This document shows positions 25,264 to 27,939 of a stretch of DNA of 27,939 nt, in pieces. Positions within the stretch are counted from its first letter, which is position 1, and every line of letters starts with the position of its first letter. A program made the position numbers and the translations under genes. The stretch covers positions 1-27,939 of the forward strand of contig DEYX01000242.1 of NCBI GenBank assembly GCA_002365025.1. The letters run 5' to 3'. The DNA comes from Hungatella sp. UBA3147 (GTDB lineage Bacteria; Bacillota; Clostridia; Lachnospirales; Lachnospiraceae). The notes under the pieces are model-generated. The model did no database searches and had not been told where the DNA came from. It worked only from the letters and a program-made list of their open reading frames with translations.

Positions 25264-26643
25264 TCAGCACGACGTCAGGTTGCGGATCCATTTCATGGAT
25301 CGAATCCGCCAGACTCCCACCAGTGCTTCTAATACAATATTAAATTTAATGATTCCAATCACCGCAGCAGCCGGCCAGTCGAAAACAAAAGCGCCTAATG
25401 ATGCAAGCGGTATGGTAATCAGCCACATCGTGAAGATATCGGTGACCAACCCTGTCTTCCCGTCTCCTCCGGCCCGCAAAGTGGCAATGATTCCGGTCAT
25501 CTCCACACCGGAAAACGGCCAGATCAGAGCCAGAATCGCCATAAATTGCATGGCATAAGCCCGGGTCTCATCGGTCAGCCGGTAAAGTTTTGTAAAGGGT
25601 ATCCCAAACAGGATCATTATCATCCCCAGTATCGTTCCTCCGGCAAATCCAAGAACCAGAACACTGTAAGCCTGCTTTTTAATCTCCGTCTTCTTTAGAC
25701 CTGATCCGATCGCTTTACCGATCACAACACTGCAGGCTTGCAAGATTCCATTCATAACGCAGGCAACCAATTGGTAGAATGTATTTGCAATATTATATCC
25801 GCCGACTACACTGATGCTCATCTGCCCGGTGATAGCACTTCCTGCTGTCGTTCCCGTTGACCAGATCAGTTCATGGATAACAATCGGAATACCAATAAGG
25901 TAAAAATTCCTGCTTAACCGTTTGTCCGATTTCAGCAAATCTTTTACTTTCATCTGAATTCTTTTTTCCTTTTTAAAGACAAATACTACCAGGATAGTAA
26001 ATTCCACCAATCTGGCAATCACGGCCCCCAGGGCCGCCCCCTGAATCCCCATGCAAGGAAATCCGAACTTACCGAAAATCAGACAATAATCCAGCAAAAT
26101 ATTTATCGGATATGAAATCACATTGGCAATAAACGATATCTTAACCTGTTCAATTCCCCGGCAGCAAGCAAACATCATAGTACTCATACCACAGGGAAGA
26201 TACATAAAAGCCGCGATACGCAGATAAGAAGTACCCAGTTCGATGATCGAAGGGTCACTGCTGTAAACCCGCATAAATATCTGTGGAAATGTCAGTACCA
26301 GAAGTGAAACCGCTGTTCCGAAAACAGCAACGGCCCGGATACCTGTCGCAAATAGTATTCTTATCTCTTCCTTGCCCTGGCGCCCCCAATATTGAGCAAT
26401 CAGTACGCAGCATCCGGCTGAAAAGCCGTTGCATAACGTATAAAAGATAAAAAATATCTGCTGCGCCTGGGAAACTGCTGACATTTGCAACTGGTCAATT
26501 CGTCCCAGCATAATGCTGTCTGCCGTATCAACACTAACCCGCAGAAATTGTTGCAGAATGATGGGTACCGCTAACATTAGGATCCTGGAATAAAACTGAG
26601 CCTCCCTAATAACTGGAAAGTCTTTTCTTTTTACTAAACTCAT
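25264..26643 (-). CDS. MATE-family efflux transporter inside the nucleoside operon
   Basis: 459 residues with about 12 hydrophobic helices in two homologous halves. The first helix reads LMLAVPIILQQFLRVSVDTAD, followed by MLGRIDQLQMSAVSQAQQI, and the second half repeats the pattern (IGIPIVIHELIWSTG). This is a typical MatE protein of the clostridial NorM/DinF-related type, which exports small molecules with Na+ or H+. Its ATG overlaps the stop of the upstream nucleoside hydrolase by 4 nt with no strong ribosome binding site of its own, so it is translationally coupled to that enzyme. Export of a free base is a plausible role but is inference. Confidence 0.92.
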   Translation of the reverse strand: MSLVKRKDFPVIREAQFYSRILMLAVPIILQQFLRVSVDTADSIMLGRIDQLQMSAVSQAQQIFFIFYTLCNGFSAGCCVLIAQYWGRQGKEEIRILFATGIRAVAVFGTAVSLLVLTFPQIFMRVYSSDPSIIELGTSYLRIAAFMYLPCGMSTMMFACCRGIEQVKISFIANVISYPINILLDYCLIFGKFGFPCMGIQGAALGAVIARLVEFTILVVFVFKKEKRIQMKVKDLLKSDKRLSRNFYLIGIPIVIHELIWSTGTTAGSAITGQMSISVVGGYNIANTFYQLVACVMNGILQACSVVIGKAIGSGLKKTEIKKQAYSVLVLGFAGGTILGMIMILFGIPFTKLYRLTDETRAYAMQFMAILALIWPFSGVEMTGIIATLRAGGDGKTGLVTDIFTMWLITIPLASLGAFVFDWPAAAVIGIIKFNIVLEALVGVWRIRSMKWIRNLTSC

Positions 26644-27575
26644 AGTTCACGGCTGTTGCCAATGCAGCCAATCAACCACTCCTTAAATAAATCAACATGG
26701 ATATCCATTGCTACTTTCACATTGGGCTTCCGGCCTAGTTTATTTCTCAAATCCACTGCCGTATGTCCCACCGCATAAGAATCCATACACTCAACATCGA
26801 CAAAGTAATCATTACATACCAGACACCGGGGACACAACGCCGCCGCCAGGGCCAGGGCATCGTGCATCACCGCATCCTCGCCGCCTTTTTCATGCCGTCT
26901 GAACATATAATCCAGAATATCGGCTGTCAGCACCGCAGCTCTCGTCCCTATACTTCTTAAAATTTCTGCATCTTGTTGATTCATAATTGCCAGTTCCGTC
27001 ACATCCAGACCAACCATCGTGCAAGGAATCCCGGATGCTAAAACCAGCCTGGCCGCTGCCGGATCCACCCAGATATTAAATTCAGACGTGTTGGAAACAT
27101 TCCCGCCTTTTACCGCCCCGCCCATGAACCAGATGTGCTTGATATTTTCTGCAATATCCGGATAAAGCGAAAGTGCAATAGCAATATTGGTCATCGGACC
27201 AATGACAAGCAGTTCCAACTCACCATTCAGTTCTTCTGCTTTCTGGCGGATCACATCAATTGCATTTTCTTTTGCAAAATCACTAGCCGCAGCGGTTGGC
27301 AGTACAATATCGCCAAGCCCTGTCTGGCCGTGAGTATCACCATAGTACGGTGCTCTCAGAAACAGGGGCTTCTCAGCTCCCCGGGCAACCATAATATCAG
27401 CGCTAAGATACTCCATCAGGTTCAGATTATTCTGTGAGGTGTACTGGTGCGATACATTTCCATTTACCGAAGTAATAGCAGCCAGTTCAATCTCCGGGCT
27501 GTATAAAGCAGCTATAATCGCAATTGCATCATCAGTACCCGTATCACAGTCAATAATAAATGTTCTCTTTGCCAT
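26640..27575 (-). CDS. Nucleoside hydrolase (IUNH family), first gene of operon
   Basis: 311 residues from the ATG at 27573-27575 (MAKRTFIIDCDTGTDDAIAI), the normal IUNH N-terminus with its calcium-binding Asp cluster. GAGG lies 9 nt upstream. The frame can be read 36 codons further from a TTG at 27683, but that TTG is the -35 element of the operon promoter, so the long form cannot be right. Other motifs: LVIGPMTNIAIAL, WFMGGAVKGGNVSNTSEFNI followed by WVDPAAA, and MHDALALAAALCP. It cleaves nucleosides to base and ribose. Only moderately similar to the second hydrolase, so it may prefer other bases. Confidence 0.94.
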   Translation of the reverse strand: MAKRTFIIDCDTGTDDAIAIIAALYSPEIELAAITSVNGNVSHQYTSQNNLNLMEYLSADIMVARGAEKPLFLRAPYYGDTHGQTGLGDIVLPTAAASDFAKENAIDVIRQKAEELNGELELLVIGPMTNIAIALSLYPDIAENIKHIWFMGGAVKGGNVSNTSEFNIWVDPAAARLVLASGIPCTMVGLDVTELAIMNQQDAEILRSIGTRAAVLTADILDYMFRRHEKGGEDAVMHDALALAAALCPRCLVCNDYFVDVECMDSYAVGHTAVDLRNKLGRKPNVKVAMDIHVDLFKEWLIGCIGNSREL

Positions 27576-27625
27576 TGCCGTCAACCTCGCTTTCCTCTTA
27601 TGCCTTTGATCTATTTCAATAGGAT

Positions 27626-27644
27626 AACACTTTCCGAAAGTGTT
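27626..27644. promoter_or_regulatory. Perfect 19-bp palindromic operator
   Basis: AACACTTTC, one central base, then GAAAGTGTT form a perfect 9-1-9 palindrome that starts about 4 nt downstream of the predicted transcription start of the nucleoside operon. A bound repressor here would block transcription. The divergent LacI-family gene is the obvious candidate, although LacI operators usually have an even-length CG centre. Confidence 0.7.
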
Positions 27645-27655
27645 TATTTTATTAA

Positions 27656-27683
27656 ATAATATCACTTTTTTCCAATTTGTCAA
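27656..27683 (-). promoter_or_regulatory. Promoter of the nucleoside operon
   Basis: Minus-strand TTGACA (27678-27683; perfect) and TATTAT (27656-27661; 5 of 6) are spaced 16 nt apart in AT-rich DNA. The palindromic operator lies directly downstream. Confidence 0.7.
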
Positions 27684-27767
27684 TTACTATTATATAATTT
27701 TAATAAAAATATACTTTAGGAAAACTGTTTATTATGTACTTTTTTACATCTTTCCCAATCTTCGTCG

Positions 27768-27796
27768 TTGACAAATATATCTTTCTGTATCATAAT
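27768..27796 (+). promoter_or_regulatory. Promoter of the LacI-family regulator
   Basis: TTGACA (27768-27773; perfect) and CATAAT (27791-27796; 5 of 6) are spaced 17 nt apart. The start would fall about 25 nt before the ATG, divergent from the nucleoside operon promoter. Confidence 0.65.
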
Positions 27797-27826
27797 TCAT
27801 TTATAACAATGAAATGGAGAGTTCTC

Positions 27827-27939
27827 ATGACAATCAAAGAAATTGCCCAATTAGCGGGTGTATCGATATCTACCGTTTCAAAAATCGTAAACGGCAAGGA
27901 TGACAGCATTAATCAAAAAACACGAGAGCGTGTTCTTGA
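27827..27939 (+). CDS. LacI-family transcriptional regulator, N-terminal end (3' partial)
   Basis: 37 codons before the window ends. They encode the complete LacI helix-turn-helix and the start of the hinge: TIKEIAQLAGVSISTVSKIV, then NGKDDSINQKTRERVL. GGAGA lies 6 nt before the ATG. It diverges from the nucleoside operon and most likely represses it through the palindrome at 27626-27644; the effector is probably a nucleoside or ribose derivative. The sensor domain lies outside the window. Confidence 0.92.
   Translation, partial: MTIKEIAQLAGVSISTVSKIVNGKDDSINQKTRERVL

Noticed and set aside
27576..27683. N-terminal extension of the first nucleoside hydrolase by 36 codons
   Set aside because: The extension starts at the TTG of the -35 element and runs through the promoter and operator. 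The normal family N-terminus begins at the ATG at 27575.
27576..27826. Purine-type riboswitch before the nucleoside operon
   Set aside because: The leader is only about 70 nt and is occupied by the palindrome; I see no three-way junction core.
1..27939. Prophage, insertion sequence, CRISPR array, tRNA or rRNA genes
   Set aside because: No transposase, integrase, repeat array or cloverleaf sequence could be recognised anywhere in the window.

Overview
The window looks like chromosomal DNA of a low-GC, Gram-positive anaerobe of the Clostridia (Lachnospiraceae-like). This rests on AT-rich DNA with strong AGGAGG-type ribosome binding sites, LacI/ROK/RpiR-regulated sugar loci, a BmpA-type nucleoside importer and Gram-positive style lipoproteins. 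The assignment is inference; there is no rRNA or other marker gene. Almost every gene reads on the minus strand. The exceptions are the C-terminal end of a ROK regulator at the left edge and the N-terminal end of a LacI regulator at the right edge.

Region 1 (1-6550) is a glycan-oligosaccharide operon: an MFS sugar transporter, a carbohydrate-binding lipoprotein, two MalF/MalG-type permeases and a cytoplasmic GH9 glycosidase. A ROK protein converges on it with only 3 bp between stop codons. A promoter and a 25-bp imperfect palindrome precede the operon. No ABC ATPase is encoded, so a shared MsmX-type ATPase is presumably used.

Region 2 (6550-11070) has a small GlsB/YeaQ-type membrane protein, then a two-component cluster: OmpR-type regulator, HAMP histidine kinase, an unknown membrane-anchored protein and an unknown lipoprotein.

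Region 3 (11030-14900) is a beta-glucoside PTS locus: RpiR regulator, EIIBC permease without EIIA, and a GH1 6-phospho-beta-glucosidase that probably starts at a TTG.

Region 4 (14950-17650) is AT-rich accessory DNA. It holds a decayed GNAT acetyltransferase, an unknown 127-residue protein, a YjbR-GNAT fusion, an orphan TTG-started ORF, and a promoter closely followed by a UUCG-capped terminator that together predict a roughly 75-nt small RNA.

Region 5 (17730-27939) is the most striking part: a nucleoside scavenging operon of nine genes in tight succession. In transcription order these are nucleoside hydrolase, MATE transporter, BMP-family lipoprotein, ABC ATPase, two permeases, a second nucleoside hydrolase, a ribokinase-like PfkB kinase and a DeoD-type purine nucleoside phosphorylase. 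Its promoter carries a perfect 19-bp palindrome just downstream of the predicted transcription start, and a LacI-family gene diverges from it. Together the genes give uptake, cleavage to base plus ribose, and ribose phosphorylation; the MATE protein may export a product such as free base (inference).
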